DNA from: Batillaria attramentaria
Lineage: Eukaryota; Mollusca; Gastropoda; Batillariidae
Direction of reading: 5' to 3'
NCBI GenBank assembly: GCA_018292915.2
Contig: JACVVK020000329.1
Coordinates: 657,001-721,000 of the forward strand
DNA: 64,000 nucleotides
Below, piece by piece: positions 12,124-23,924 of this stretch (position 1 is its first letter; each line of letters starts with the position of its first letter). The notes beneath the pieces were generated by a model. That model worked only from the letters and a program-made list of their open reading frames with translations. It was not told the DNA's origin and did not search any database. Position numbers and translations under genes: made by a program.

Positions 12124-12322
12124 CAGGGTTGCACATTTTCCACAGCTTCTATAGGACAAAGTGTCCTGGAAACAGCAAAGTGATAGGACACAGTGTCCTG
12201 GCCACTTAGTGGCAATAAAAATTTTAATAGGACAAATGTCCGCTTGAGGTGGGAAAAATAGGACATTTGAAATATTTATAGGTGAATGTCCTGGGACCGA
12301 TTTGAATACATGTGCAACCCTG
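12124..12322. mobile_element. CAGGG-ended MITE, 199 bp
   Basis: Termini CAGGGTTGCACAT and ATGTGCAACCCTG. The 6-bp direct repeat atacac flanks it (12118-12123 and 12323-12328). The interior carries several copies of 'aggacaaatgtcc'-like words in both orientations, shared with the element at 46847-47304. No coding capacity. Confidence 0.8.
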
Positions 12323-12339
12323 ATACACAGTTATTATTA

Positions 12340-13750
12340 TTGCTATTATCATCATCATTCAGGCCAGGTCTACTGTCATACAGTAAAACGGCCTAAGTGC
12401 TTCTCAAATCCATGACACAGAAACCCTTTTACTAAACGACAGATGCAGAGCAGATGGTACTTAAGCTGCACAGGAGATCTATACTGGCAATATACTTGTG
12501 GTATATAATGTACTGTGACCACCTCACACATGCCTGTGAACAGTACTCCAGACCAAGCTGTTGTTTGACAGAAGTGAGAGCACAATAAACTAAAAGAGTT
12601 TCTAACACCTTGCACAAGTTGAGTTAGTCCCATCACACTGCAGCAAGAGTGAAGTACATGTTGATACATCTATGTATTTAAATACTGCATCAGAGCATGA
12701 AGACTTACCAAAATTCCACGTAACCTTTTCCATTTCTTTTTAAATTTGGTTTTTCCTTACTCATTTGGTCGTATAATTTGTTTAGTTTTTCAAAACAGTC
12801 TCAACTTCCGCGTTGTCAAACGACCGCTTATGTTCCAACACACACCTACAGCTCTGCCAAGAAAAAGCACTGCAGAAAATCAGACAGTGGCTGCCGTATG
12901 TCACACGCATGTTCTACAGTATAAGTTTAGTTAGGTACTCTTGTTTGTTAAGCTACTCTTGACAACAGCTGGTGCAGCTTTCCCCCTTCAGTGTCAGCTC
13001 TCCCTAATGTGTGCAACAGATTTCATTACCAGATACACACACCACTTGACTGCAGGTTAGCTGCTGTATAATACTGATAATACTGTACTGCATACAAATT
13101 TTATACACAGCTCTGTACTGGTCTTCAGCAGTTCCGTTCTGCGCACGAAGGTGTTACTAGTACTGGTTTTTTGTTTTGTTTTTTTAATTATTATTGTTGT
13201 TTGTGTGTTGTCATTGCTGGTGGTTGTGATGGGGGTGGTGGTCCCAATGGTGCCATTTTTAATACTTATATATATGATATTGGAGGGGGGGGGAGGGGGG
13301 ACTGTTTCAATTCAGGTCTTTATTTTGCTTTCTTTTATATTATCAACCTGAAAGTTCACCCAGATACATGTACTACCATCTTGCGACCTAGCCTTCTCCA
13401 CGTACACAGCCAAAAGTTTCCATCCCCAGCCTTATGCAGACCTAAACCTGTGTGGTTCCCATTCACCAAATGTTAAAGATCTCGAACCACTGGCAGCGCC
13501 CATGATCAATAAGCTGTCGCAGTTCTAGAAGAGAGAGACGCTCTCTCTATGCAAAGCTGGTTTCCCCCAAAATCACACACCCCATCTCGTGCGTGGGGAC
13601 TCCAAAACTGACACTCAGGACATAGGGAGCAAATTATCCTACAAATTTGGTTTTCGTTTCCCTCCTCCGCTGGTTTGATGGCCAATGCCAACTTTGCTTT
13701 GGGGCTGTGGGTGTCCGCCGCCACAGCACATCTGACATGGCTTCATGACA
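12340..13750. other. No gene recognised
   Basis: Nothing identifiable beyond a short ATT-rich stretch near 12332-12355 and a G-rich run at 13285-13300. Frames of 60-100 codons show no domain signature. Confidence 0.4.
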
Positions 13751-13754
13751 CGTA

Positions 13755-14050
13755 CAGCAGAACCTTTTCTGAGCGACCACCTTTTTCTAGGTGACCACCT
13801 TTAAAGGTGCCTTTAAAGGACAGCATTAACCCACAAATTACAGAAATTTTGGTAAAGTTTTCAAAATCTGCTTTTGTTGCACCAATGACAGCCAACTAAG
13901 ACACCACTGGAATTTTTCTTTTTCCATTAAGATGACAGTGTGCTCTATGTGCTCACTGATAGACTTAGAGGCGTCTCCTGGACAAACACCTCTCTTTTAA
14001 GACCACTTTCATTTGCCCAAAGGAGTGATGGCCCAAAAGATGTTTTACTA
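13755..14050. mobile_element. pogo/Tigger-like MITE with TA target
   Basis: The left end CAGCAGAACCTTTTCTGAGC follows a TA dinucleotide. The right end, read inverted, is TAGTAAAACATCTTTTGGGC and is followed by TA. The ends match those of the 179-bp element at 27960-28138. Non-coding, with a C-run at 14143 just outside. Confidence 0.6.
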
Positions 14051-14367
14051 TAAAAAAGAAGACACATTTCAGTGGCTGAACTACAGTGTTGCAGGGAAAA
14101 AGTGAACCCTTTTTTCTACATTTGTGCTGTATTCCACCTCGGCCCCCCCCCCCCCCCCCTTCTATTTCTGAGGAGGAGTAATTAAGTGTTCTATTTTTGA
14201 GGAAGGGTGAGAAAGGGTCGCTGTAGTGTAAATAAATAATCACATCTTCTACATTGTATTACAGTATATATATTATATATCTGAGGAAGGACACTGTAAC
14301 CATGGGTGCACCCTAAATACAAAATAGCCACTACTTTCGTTGACCGCTTTCACTGTTCTTCCTGAAC

Positions 14368-14371
<4 letters not shown>

Positions 14372-14431
<60 letters not shown>

Positions 14432-14440
14432 TGCGTGCGC
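14372..14440. repeat. (CA)n microsatellite
   Basis: About 27 CA units grading into CGTGTGCGTGCG. Confidence 0.95.
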
Positions 14441-14958
14441 ACACATGTATACACAAATGGACAGCATCGTCTGACTGACTAACTCTGAGAAACACAAGTA
14501 CATGTATTCATTATTCACATGAACTGTCGTCTGTTCTTGGGTATGCGCCAAGGAAAAGGCCACACTGGCAACTCTCTCTCTCTCTCTAACTCCTCTGTGT
14601 GTGGGTGCGTGTGTGTGTGTGTGTGTGTGCGTACACTGACGGAAGCAGCTGACAAACATGATGCATGTATTGTAGTGTCTGAGGTTAAATCCTGTCCCCC
14701 CCCCCCCCCACCAATAACAGTGACATACCTCTCCATGGCTTGTGGAGCTCTATGCCCTGAGGAAACACCATAAACAACTGCCCAGCGCTTTTGCATCAAA
14801 AGCCTGCTTACTGAACCGTGAATACTCTTTCTGTTGTCTCAAAGGGGCACTAATTTTCCAAAGAGGCGACGACACTACATCACAAAAAGTCACAGCCTCA
14901 CATACACCCTCACACATCCTTGGACTTGAAGGCAATTACTTACAATAATGTCAATTGT

Positions 14959-15021
<63 letters not shown>

Positions 15022-15249
15022 AATGTAATCTTCCAATATTCAGGCTGTGGCCCCTGGAAAGTGCATCACCATTTGTACAGCGCAAAACATTTTTATTTTC
15101 TTTTTCTTGCATGCAAATACCGTTTCCATGGTCCCTCCAAGACTGAATGGGATCTTAGACTTTTACACACATGTGCACAAACACAAACACACACACACAC
15201 ACACACACACACGCGCACACACACGTATGTAAATTAAGGTAAAACAGCA
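14441..15249. other. No gene; (CA)n tracts
   Basis: CA microsatellites at 14961-15019 and 15180-15228, a TG tract at 14597-14630 and a C-run at 14697-14709. I tested the splice-bounded stretch near 14718-14750 on the minus strand as a CASK exon, but it stops in the required frame. Confidence 0.5.
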
Positions 15250-15388
15250 GAAACAAATCAGCGAGCGAATTTTGACTCCAAGTGGTGAGGAAAATCCCCA
15301 TCAAAATTCTTGCCCACCAGGGGACTTGAACCCTGCACCTCAGGATTCGCCTGGCAGACACCTTGCCCCCTACGCCAAATCCCCATGC
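15250..15388 (-). mobile_element. tRNA-derived SINE, family D
   Basis: On the minus strand 'ggcgtagggggcaaggtgtc' forms an A-box-like block. 'ggttcaagtcc' is a B-box about 45 bp downstream, followed by 'ggtgggcaagaattttgat'. This is a tRNA-like promoter head with a short body. No target-site duplication was identified. Confidence 0.6.
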
Positions 15389-16038
15389 ATGCATGTTTGT
15401 TTTGCTCTCTCTCTCTCTCTCTCTCTATCTTTTCTGCCTTGCCTGATAACCCTCCAGCATTCCTTTTTTTCACAAATCAATGTGACTGCAGCACAGGACA
15501 TGAATTTTGCTTGTATAACCGGCCATGCCAGGGAATCTGAAGCAGTCAAGGCAATAATGTGGGGTGTCTGGGGTGCAGCTCAATTTGCTTGTCTAGATCT
15601 GTCTCAGCGCCTGACTGCGGTTCTACAAGCGTTCCTACGCTTACAGATGACACACTGATCCTAGAAGTTCCTGTTTCTCAACGCACAGACTGACATGTAT
15701 CCAGAAACTTCCTTCATGTCTCATACTTCGTGTAATCATACAGTCAATCATTAACACGACCATATATAATGAACGTGTACCCTACTTATCGAGTCTGAAC
15801 ACACGAAGTCAAATGACTGACCACTATGATTATGAAGTGTCCACAAAGATAACCACTACTTGCCACAAGTGGTTTAAGATAAAAGAAACTTGAGCATGTA
15901 GCGATATTATGTGATGTAGATTGGATGGGAAGGCTCAAGTGCTAACAATCAGGACAAATAGATAGATCTGTAAAAGATTACATTGAGATGGAGCCGATAT
16001 TTTAAACTTTAGAGTGAAAATGCAGATAATATTCCCCA

Positions 16039-16040
<2 letters not shown>

Positions 16041-16096
<56 letters not shown>
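16041..16096. repeat. (TG)n microsatellite
   Basis: About 27 TG units, in the sequence downstream of the CASK exon donor (minus strand). Confidence 0.96.
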
Positions 16097-16099
<3 letters not shown>

Positions 16100-16267
16100 G
16101 TGAGTGGTAGATGGCTGTGGTGGGGGCAGGGCGGGGCAGTGTTGGGACGGGGTAGCCGTGGGTTTGGGGTTGCTACCCTTTGAAGAGCTTTAAAAATAAA
16201 TGGATACAATTACAAAGATTACTGAACACAAGCACGCACATAAAAAAAAAGAAAAAAGATCACTTAC

Positions 16268-16461
16268 TTGCCAATGACCTCGAACAGCTCGTACACGTTG
16301 TCAAAAAGTATCTCCTCTCCCTGGTCATCAAGATCCACAGTTTCTTCCGCCATCATGGATCCACTTCAGTGATCACCCTTTAAGTGATTTATCTCCCCTG
16401 CTGCCTCTTGAGTTTATTGGAAGGGCTCACAGTACTGACATCAACTGGCACAGTTTCAATC
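16268..16461 (-). CDS. CASK: First coding exon of a CASK/Lin-2-like MAGUK (partial gene)
   Basis: The minus-strand exon is bounded by an acceptor (tttacag, ending at 16462) and a donor (GTAAGT at 16267). Coding is 16356-16268 (29 codons plus two bases), preceded by 5' UTR with an in-frame TAA. Two ATGs stand in tandem and either could start translation. After an acidic leader the peptide reads EEILFDNVYELFEVIG followed by a split Lys codon. This matches the start of the CASK CaM-kinase-like domain (animal CASK begins ...VLFEDVYELCEVIGKG). CASK is a synaptic and junctional scaffold with CaMK, L27, PDZ, SH3 and guanylate-kinase domains. Only the first kinase strand is seen. I searched by eye for the glycine-loop exon down to position 1 and did not find it, so a long intron presumably carries it out of the window. 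An upstream non-coding exon must lie to the right. Confidence 0.8.
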
Positions 16462-16462
16462 T

Positions 16463-17100
16463 GTAAAAGAAAGAGATGCCTGATTATGAAGCTTTGAGTT
16501 TGACCCATCTAGTTTCAATGTGTGAAAAAACAAACGATCGCACTTAGATCTCATAGTTCAGAACTACTCTACGGACAGTGCTCACTCTTGTGCGAACACA
16601 CAAATCAAAATCAAAGTCTGACATTTTTTCTTGACTTTTGCTGTTGCTTTGTTTGTTATCAATCGAAAAGCCATGAAGAAATTCTGCTTTTTCAATGATA
16701 CACCGTTGATTACTGGGGGCAACGGGGCACTAACATACATATAGCTGCCCCACATAATTTGCAAGCCTTGCAGTGTTACAGTACAGTGACTCATTGATTC
16801 ACTGTTGGATAAACCTCATCCCCGTCTGACATTTCATGATCGCACCACAGGTTTCCTGCAAGCGCATTATTTATCAACTGCTGGCACCTACTCTAGATAT
16901 ATCCACTGTATACAGGACACAGTGCAAATGACACCTCATACGTAATACCATCCAAAACAGACACCACAAGGATGACACCAGCAGTTGCCTGTGTGAACTG
17001 ACAAAATCTTTAAAAATCATTACACACTCAGTGTTTCCGATAGCTTTCACACCAAAGAGTCCCAGGGCCGCTCTTCCAGAATGTCACAGGGTCTATTTCT
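16463..17100. other. CASK 5' UTR intron; no other feature recognised
   Basis: Presumed to be intron between the untranslated first exon and the ATG-bearing exon of CASK. I see no repeat or coding signal. Confidence 0.4.
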
Positions 17101-17101
17101 T

Positions 17102-17477
17102 CTTCTTCCTCTGTACTGTATAGGCGCTTTACCCAATTTCATGAATCGGCTCAAAGCGCCATAAAGTGAACCCAACACGCACGCTCACGTGAATCACACA
17201 TTGGACATAAACACATTACAATCACTTGGTGTGAAGGGTCAGCTCACCTATTTAAGTTTCGAATTTAGAATTGCATTTATTTTTCAAATTTTGTGCGCTG
17301 AACATTTCCAAAGCAGATGGGGAGGAAGCCGAAGTACCCGGAGAGAACCCCCGATGATCGGCCCGAATGATCGGTGCCACATATGAGAAGGAAAAATTCT
17401 TTGCCCCGAGTGGGACTCGAACCCCTGACCTCTCGCATTGGTGACGTCTCTTAACCACTAGACCACTGACCGCCCCT
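17102..17477 (-). mobile_element. tRNA-derived SINE, family C, with V-SINE-type core
   Basis: The head at the high-coordinate end reads 'gtggtctagtggttaagag' (A box) then 'gggttcgagtcc' (B box). Next comes a core with 'gggggttctctccgggtac' and 'ttcggcttcctccc', which resembles the conserved central domain of V-SINEs (the type described in molluscs as RUDI). The tail contains 'cgattcatgaaattgggtaa' and 'agcgcctatacagt'. Other copies are at 21987-22233, 32621-32730, 34345-35070 (interrupted) and 11963-12110. Family assignment is from memory of the core. Confidence 0.75.
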
Positions 17478-17479
17478 AT

Positions 17480-18384
17480 GCATATGTAGCTATTGCAATT
17501 TCTAAGAGTCCCTTTGTAATACTTTTGTTCATTTTCTTTTCTGACCCCTCTAGCGCACTGCTGCTGTCTCTGGCGGTGTCTTCACGTCATACGTCACAAT
17601 TTGACTTGCCAGTCTCCTCGCCTGGCTGGTCTTTGAACTTCAAGTCGAATGATCACTAGTCATTATTACTCCTCCCACAGCTATTCTGTCATCAGCTTTG
17701 AGCAAAGATCGTTTGACTGGGCAGGGCAGTAACAAAAAAAGTGTGCATCACTGGAACGCAGTGACTTGTCTGCATCATTTTCAGATTACAGTGCATATTT
17801 TACTCACTATAGCGCATAATCGGAAACACTGACTCTGAACACAGGAATTTATAAATAATCTAAGAAAAAATATTAAACAATTACTGAACACAATAATGGG
17901 TCACAGGACGGTATTTAAGTGCAAAGAGAATGCTCTTCTAAAGTTTATGATCACCTTTGAACTGTAAAATACATGTGGGCATGTATGAGAATTCAAATGT
18001 TAATTCCTGCCATGTACGTGTCAGTTCTGTCCGTGAGTGTGTCATGGGCAAATCAATATGGGGGCTTCTCTGAAATTTCTTATAGATCTCTGTGTATGCA
18101 CTATAATACAGTATACATGTGTGTCTATCTGTATGTGTTTGCCTGTGTGTATCAAACTGTCACATTGTGTCATGTGGGTGTATGTCACATTCTCTGTGTG
18201 TGTCACATGCACATCAACTTCCTTTTGGTAAACACCGCAGTGCCATGAATGATTCAACATGTATGTCAGAGCGTGCAGTAAAACCAAGAAGAATTAAAAC
18301 AAGGACAAACATTATACCATCTGTTGCCTGTCCCCATAGCTACGACACAGAAAGTCTGTATAGGAGTGCATGAAAAATGAACAT

Positions 18385-18423
<39 letters not shown>

Positions 18424-19365
18424 GCTCCAATAGAAACACCTGTACGCAACATCAGCTAGAGCAGTACGTCAATCACTAGTATCGCTTTCCGCAACAAACT
18501 CTGCCCTGCACGACTCTCATCACACCAAAACATGCCTAACCCTCAGAATCGGAATCCTGGTTACTGGCACCACATCACATCACCAGCGTGGTCAATAAAA
18601 AGCCTCCAGGGACCGGCTACGTGCTGTTCCAGTCAGAAATGTGGAATGGGCGAAATTGACGAGGTGGGGGTACTTTCCTAAGTTGTGTTCCCCCTCGGCG
18701 GCATCACCACAGCCGTATGTAGAGCGCATTAGGTGATCAGACGAAAGGTACTGGTGCAAGAGAAGTGCTGGGCATTACCTTATCAGTACATAATCCGTAG
18801 GAAGACCTCGATCCAGCATGCGACAGTAAGTTGTCAAAGTACTCCACGGGTCAGAACATAGAAAGTTCACAGGTCACCGATCGGTTTCCGCCTGTGCCTC
18901 AAGTTCCGGTCTGTGCGCCGTGGATTCTGGTCAGGTCAACTCGGCCCACTACAAAGTCGGCCTTTGAATACTCGGCTCCGGTCACATTTACGTCGTCCTT
19001 ATACTAAAGTCGGCTTTAATCCAATGCCGGTCCAGTCTTGCTTTCTTTTTGCTAAGTGCATTCAAAACTGATCGTGCTCCCGGCTTCTTCTTCAAGAAAA
19101 CAAATTTTAAAATGTTCCGTATGTGTTTCGGCGGCCCGGTCCGTCAAAACAGTGTGCACTGAAGATATAGTAATGTGGCCGGACCGAAGCCCGAACTGAG
19201 ACCGGCGGAGCCGGGTTAGTACTAACTTGAACGAGGTCATAGTCAGTCAGTACTGATAGGGTCGGAAACCGGCATCCAAAAGCACTGAAAAAAATTTAAC
19301 TTGAAACAGAAGACGTGTCAAGTTATTAGTATTAGTAATAAGTATGCTCCTTTTCATAACTTGAA
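17480..19365. other. No gene recognised; candidate CASK upstream region
   Basis: Contains a (CA)n tract at 18386-18421. From about 18600 to 19300 the sequence becomes CG-richer, as expected near a promoter. On the minus strand it lies upstream of the CASK ATG exon, so an untranslated exon and promoter could lie here (inference). The block near 18935-18955 (ggtcaggtcaactcggccca) recurs inverted near 22603-22622. Confidence 0.35.
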
Positions 19366-19370
19366 TCGAT

Positions 19371-19439
19371 TTATCGTGAAATAATTAGCGACGATGCCGG
19401 TCCCGGCGCCTGACGGCGTCGCTAATTATTTCACGATAA
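19371..19439. repeat. Inverted repeat, 23-bp arms with 23-bp loop
   Basis: The arm ttatcgtgaaataattagcg plus acg at 19371-19393 pairs perfectly with 19417-19439 across a CG-rich loop. It is either a foldback-element remnant or a cruciform-prone sequence. Confidence 0.75.
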
Positions 19440-19546
19440 TGAGGCCACTGAGGGGTGCAGCGGCTTAACTTAGTCTCGTGCGAAATGGCCGGGCCCAAAC
19501 CAGCAGCGCGGCAGGCAGATTTTGCTCAAGTAGCACTCTAACCGAA

Positions 19547-19997
19547 GTTCCTCCCAGATCATAGGTGGAACCCACGGAGGACTCAGAAGCTGGGACAATT
19601 TTTATAATGCATGATGATGGAGATGAGGATGATAGTAAGATGATGCTATGGAGGTCCATGTGGTTTGGGACTGCGGGACAGGGCCGCATTCCACGCTTCC
19701 TGTCATAAATATCCCGGTATTAACCAGGCCCGGGAACTACGGCACCTGCGGTGCCGGCCGTGTAATCATCCACATCATAAGACGTGTCATACTAAGGGAA
19801 GCACCCCCAAAGTCGCACCCGTGAAGTGGGTGAAACTCGGCTGTGTGGCAACAGCCTCCCCATCGGGCCCATAGCACACCCGCTCTGGGTAGGAGCCGAC
19901 CTAGGTAGGAAAAATCCCGCTTGCCTCGGCTGGGATTCGAACCCGGGTCTCCCGGTCCATGATCCGAAGTGCTAACCACTACACTACGGGGGCCGGT
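19547..19997 (-). mobile_element. tRNA-derived SINE, family A (lacks 3' tail)
   Basis: Head at the high-coordinate end (complement of 'ccggcccccgtagtgtagtg', then B box 'gggttcgaatccc'). The body includes 'tagtatgacacgtcttatga' and 'aatgcggccctgtcccgcag'. The poly-A tail and the last about 30 bp of the family are absent. Other copies are at 29153-29649, 31733-32236, 34453-34952, 36129-36614 and 45388-45841. Confidence 0.85.
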
Positions 19998-20023
19998 TGT
20001 TGTGTTTTTTTACTTCGGTTTTA

Positions 20024-20083
20024 GATTGTAAGGCGCCTAGAGCCTATCTCCCCGGGGATAGGCGCCCTATTATTATTATTATT
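20024..20083 (+). mobile_element. LINE-type 3' tail with stem-loop and (ATT)n
   Basis: The block 'ttgtaaggcgcctagagcc...ggggataggcgcc' can fold into a stem-loop and is followed by ATT repeats. The inverted LINE at 47850-49540 has the same 3' end (gcgcctagagcc...aggcgct then ATT repeats), which ties this tail to that family. Confidence 0.65.
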
Positions 20084-20448
20084 GTATGTGAACGGCATGC
20101 TGCTTATCATCGTTATTTTCAAGTTGTGGCTTGAGACCACGCCGCACCATTTGCTCACACATAATTCATCAGTTTCTCGGACGTACAGAGGGTTGTAGCT
20201 ATGAAAGACGTTTTCCGAACTCATCATTGTTGACAAAGAACCTGCCCACTACTTCAAGAGTCACCAGTTGAGAAGGAAACAAAATTAATTCAAAACAAAC
20301 ATGCTCAGACGTTGTCCTTGATGTCTGATAGCATCTCTGGGTGCAAGCGGCTGTCTTATATTAAATAAAACTATAAAGTACGGCAGACAGCGTAGGTTCA
20401 ACACCCGCCAAATATCCTCTAACCGACAGTATATACGCGGACCGGTCC

Positions 20449-20946
20449 GTCCAAATGGTGCGAGCCGCGCCGTGCGAGGACGTGCGAGGACGATTTCAAA
20501 CATAACAAATAACTGAAATGATGAAACAGAAGATGTGTTTATTGTATATATGTAGGTCAAAATGAGAAAACCATGACTTAGTGAACAACCTTAGTGAACA
20601 ACATCATAAGAAACACAGGCACGCGTCGCACCGCTTACTGGCGCCTTTCGGGGTGGGGTGAGGTTGCCGGTTTGCTGATTAGCTAATCTGATTACGACGA
20701 TTGATCCCTGGCGAGGCGCTACCGGTATTCAGTGCCGAGGGCGACAGCAAGTCTTCACACCTTTAGCGACTAGCGCCCACGGGGAGTTAACGGGATCATC
20801 AGTTTCGATCATCAGGCGGCCTTGATCGTCAGTGGTGGGCTCAGTCCTGGCCGGCTAATGCTTCAGTGTTTTGTGAAGTCTTTCCACTGGAGAGAGAGAG
20901 AGAGAGTTTGCGTTTTCATTATATACAATACAGACTGAAAACGAAC

Positions 20947-21028
<82 letters not shown>

Positions 21029-21273
21029 GCGCGCGCCAAAACTGAACAACGCTCGCACCGCACTCACGCGCATCGCGCGGTGCCGGTGCCCGTCAGTTTG
21101 GTAAGATTCGATAATTAGCTGTTCCAGCAAAGACATCCACCCCTATTTTCTCATTTTGACATACCAGTACCACAAACACGTCGTTTGTTTCATAATTTCA
21201 GTTATTTGTTATGTTTGAAATCGTCCTCGCACGTCCGCCCACCGTCCTAGCACGTCCTCGCACCATTTGGACG
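20449..21273. mobile_element. Foldback element with about 130-bp inverted arms
   Basis: The left arm starts 'gtccaaatggtgcgag', has 'gtgcgaggacgatttcaaac' and 'ataacaaataactgaaat', and ends near 20576 ('gtcaaaatgag'). All of these recur as reverse complement between about 21148 and 21273. The interior is CG-rich single-copy sequence plus a (CA)n tract at 20950-21027. A third short piece of the end ('ccgtccatttggacgg') lies near 21436. No coding capacity or clear target-site duplication. Confidence 0.65.
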
Positions 21274-21486
21274 CACCCTAAACGACCACCCGAGACGAGC
21301 GATGTCCAATATTACAAATACCAAAAATGCCGGTTCCGTTTCATTATCAGCTTCGGTGATGTGGGATCAGTTTTCAGTATAATTCTTCCTCGCGCCTCAG
21401 TCCTCGCTCTCCTTGCACCACTTCCTCGCACCGTCCATTTGGACGGAACCTTTATTGAAAGTTTGTTGTCACGAGTTGTGCTAGCT

Positions 21487-21508
21487 CTCTCTCTCTCTCT
21501 CTCTCTAC
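21487..21508. repeat. (CT)n microsatellite
   Basis: About 11 CT dinucleotides. Confidence 0.95.
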
Positions 21509-21986
21509 TTTTCACTGAGTACTGTACCCTCTTCTACCGGCATCGAGTATTTCTTGTCAAAACAGAAAATTGTTCCGCGATGTGTTTTCGTAGATTACGT
21601 CTGTGATTGCACCTTCTCAGTCAATAATGGCAAAATCTTGTTAACTATGGGGGGAAAAAAAACAACAAACAAACAGGCAGGTAAAATGACAGATCTACAT
21701 ACGTGTATGTATGTCGAGTCTATGGTGAATTATTATTAATTTTGTTCAGTTTCCGAAACATTTACAGTAGGGCGAAACTGATCTTGAGTTTTGGTCCTTG
21801 GGGATGCTCACTGAGATTTTGTTCACAGTTCAATGGGAGTCAGACAGGGAGACTGATAAGTTACCCCGTTATTATTTCCACTGTTTCTTAATAACTTAAT
21901 AATAAGAATGGTTATCTTAATTAATTTCACTACGAGTCGTAGTATCTTCAAGTGTAGATAATTCAGAATGAAAATAATAATAATAA

Positions 21987-22233
21987 CAGGGTATTGTATA
22001 GGCGCTTTACCCAGTTTCTTGAATCGGCTCAAAGCGTCGCGAACTCAGTGAACCCCGGCAACACGCACGCTCACGTGAAGCACATTTCAACAGCCCAAAG
22101 CTCTTCTAGTTATCCATGTGACAAGTTTCGGAATGTAGAATTGCGGCATTTATTTTAAAATTTGGTGGGCTGAACATATCCAAAGCAGACTGAGGGGGAG
22201 GAAGCCGGAGTACCCGGAGAAAACCCCCGACGA
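21987..22233 (-). mobile_element. SINE family C (V-SINE-like), head-less copy
   Basis: Contains the tail ('tataggcgctttacccag', 'ttgaatcggctcaaagcg') and the V-type core ('gaagccggagtacccggag', 'aaaacccccga'), inverted. The tRNA head is missing beyond 22233. Confidence 0.75.
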
Positions 22234-22399
22234 ATAAAATTGCATGAATTTTCGATTTTTCTGAAAATTTACAAAGCAATAAATTTTCACAGTGTTAATG
22301 TCATCTCCCCATCCGGCAGTCCAGCTATCGGCTATCATCACAGTCGGACGGAGACCGCCGGGCCGCGACCGTGACCTAGTAGTCATTAACAGTGAGGTC

Positions 22400-22684
22400 A
22401 CTGTGACGCGGCCTCAGCGACTAACGTATGAGAGAGAGTGAAAAGCAGATGCACGGTGGTCGTAGATACAGACTGGTGTCTTTTACACCAACATCGCATC
22501 AACTGTGTCGTTTCAAGTGTATGGACACAGTAGAACTGGGGCGACCTGGCTATAGTTTTGGGGTGACCTGGCTATGGGTAGGCCGAGTTGGTGGGCCGAG
22601 TAAAAAATGGGCCGAGTTGACCTGCTACCGAAAGCGCAAGTACGATTCGTTCGCTGTTCGGTGCCGGTTGCCCTAACTTGGACG
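22400..22684 (+). promoter_or_regulatory. Probable 5' UTR exon and promoter region of the DED-caspase gene
   Basis: A good donor (GGACG followed by GTAAGTG, intron from 22685) precedes the ATG-bearing exon. The matching acceptor is 'cgttgcag', ending at 22864, so a 180-bp intron would separate an untranslated exon from the coding start. The sequence upstream has repeated 'gacctggctat' and 'ggccgagt' words of unknown role. The transcription start is not identifiable. Confidence 0.45.
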
Positions 22685-22872
22685 GTAAGTGTATTTCTAT
22701 ATCGTTAGTGTCCTTGCTAAACCTCGTAAACTTTATGCAGAAATAACCACATCAGTCGACAGTCAGTGTAAAATTTGTGCGGTCTTTGCACAGAGAGACA
22801 AGGGTCGGTAATGTGGTCTCTCTGCTTTGCATGACAACTTAGATTCCTGTTCGGTTCGTTGCAGGGAACAAG

Positions 22873-23866
22873 ATGGCACAGGACATCGTAGCAGACGCAG
22901 TCCCTGATGAGGAGCCTCCTGATCTAGCGATCGTTGCTGTGAAAATTGACAACGAACTACATGCCGAAGACCTGACAAGTCTGAAGTTCCTTTGCCAAGA
23001 ACTGGTAATTGGCAGCAAACTGCAACAAGCTGATTCAGCTGTTGAACTGATACATCTGCTCGAAAGTGCCAGTATCGTTACAAGCAGCGATTTCTTTGTG
23101 TTAGCAGATCTGCTGCAGTACATCGGTAGAGTGGACATCTTAGAAGCAGTTGGTTTTACTGAGAAAGGAGTCCTTCAACGCAGGCGTCGTGAGGGCTCAG
23201 TCATTAAACCTCTCTACGTTCTTCTCTTGAAGATTTCTGATGACCTGACAGAAAAAGATGTCAAAAAGATGGCAAGTTTGTGCCCGCAGGTTCCTCAGTC
23301 AAAGAAACTGTCTTGTGGAACGGATCTGTTTACTGTTATGTGCCAGCATCGAACAATTTCTCATGGGAATGTGCAGCCCCTTGTGAAAATATTACAGACG
23401 TTGGAAAGGACTGCCTTGGTTGATCGTGTCACACGTTACGTAGGTAAGTTCCCATGCTGTAGCCAATGCATGCGTAATTATCAGGTGTGCAGTAAATGTT
23501 CATCTGTAACTTTGATTAAATACACTTTCCATATTAACTTTTGTGATGATGTCTGTTGTCTTCCACCTCTCCCAAGGGCTGGATCCAAGGGGGGGTACTT
23601 TGGTACTACAGCCCCCCCCCCCCCCTCGGCAGTAGCATCAAACTGTAAATAATTGTTTAAAACTGTTGCAACGCTTGTGTTATAGTGCCGTATGTAACAG
23701 AAACTCAAAAACGTCGTTTGTTGTGTTTGGCCTTTTACAAGACCCGGGCAGTAAGCACCAAAAAAAAAAAAAAAAAAAATCAGCACCCCTCCCTGAAAAC
23801 TAATTGATCCGGCCCTGCTCCCTAACCATGTCTTGTAGTTGTCTGGTATAATCAGTACAGTGTGTC

Positions 23867-23924
<58 letters not shown>

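Noticed and set aside
13506..13724. 72-codon minus-strand frame with Cys residues (small Cys-rich protein)
   Set aside because: No signal peptide, no Cys spacing I recognise, no splice or promoter context.
14718..14750. Splice-bounded 28-nt stretch on the minus strand as CASK exon 2
   Set aside because: In the phase required after the first CASK exon it hits a stop, and it does not encode the expected glycine-loop sequence.
18935..22622. Inverted 'ggtcaactcggccc' blocks as ends of a large transposon
   Set aside because: Only about 20 bp match and no target duplication or coding content supports it; left as an unexplained short repeat.
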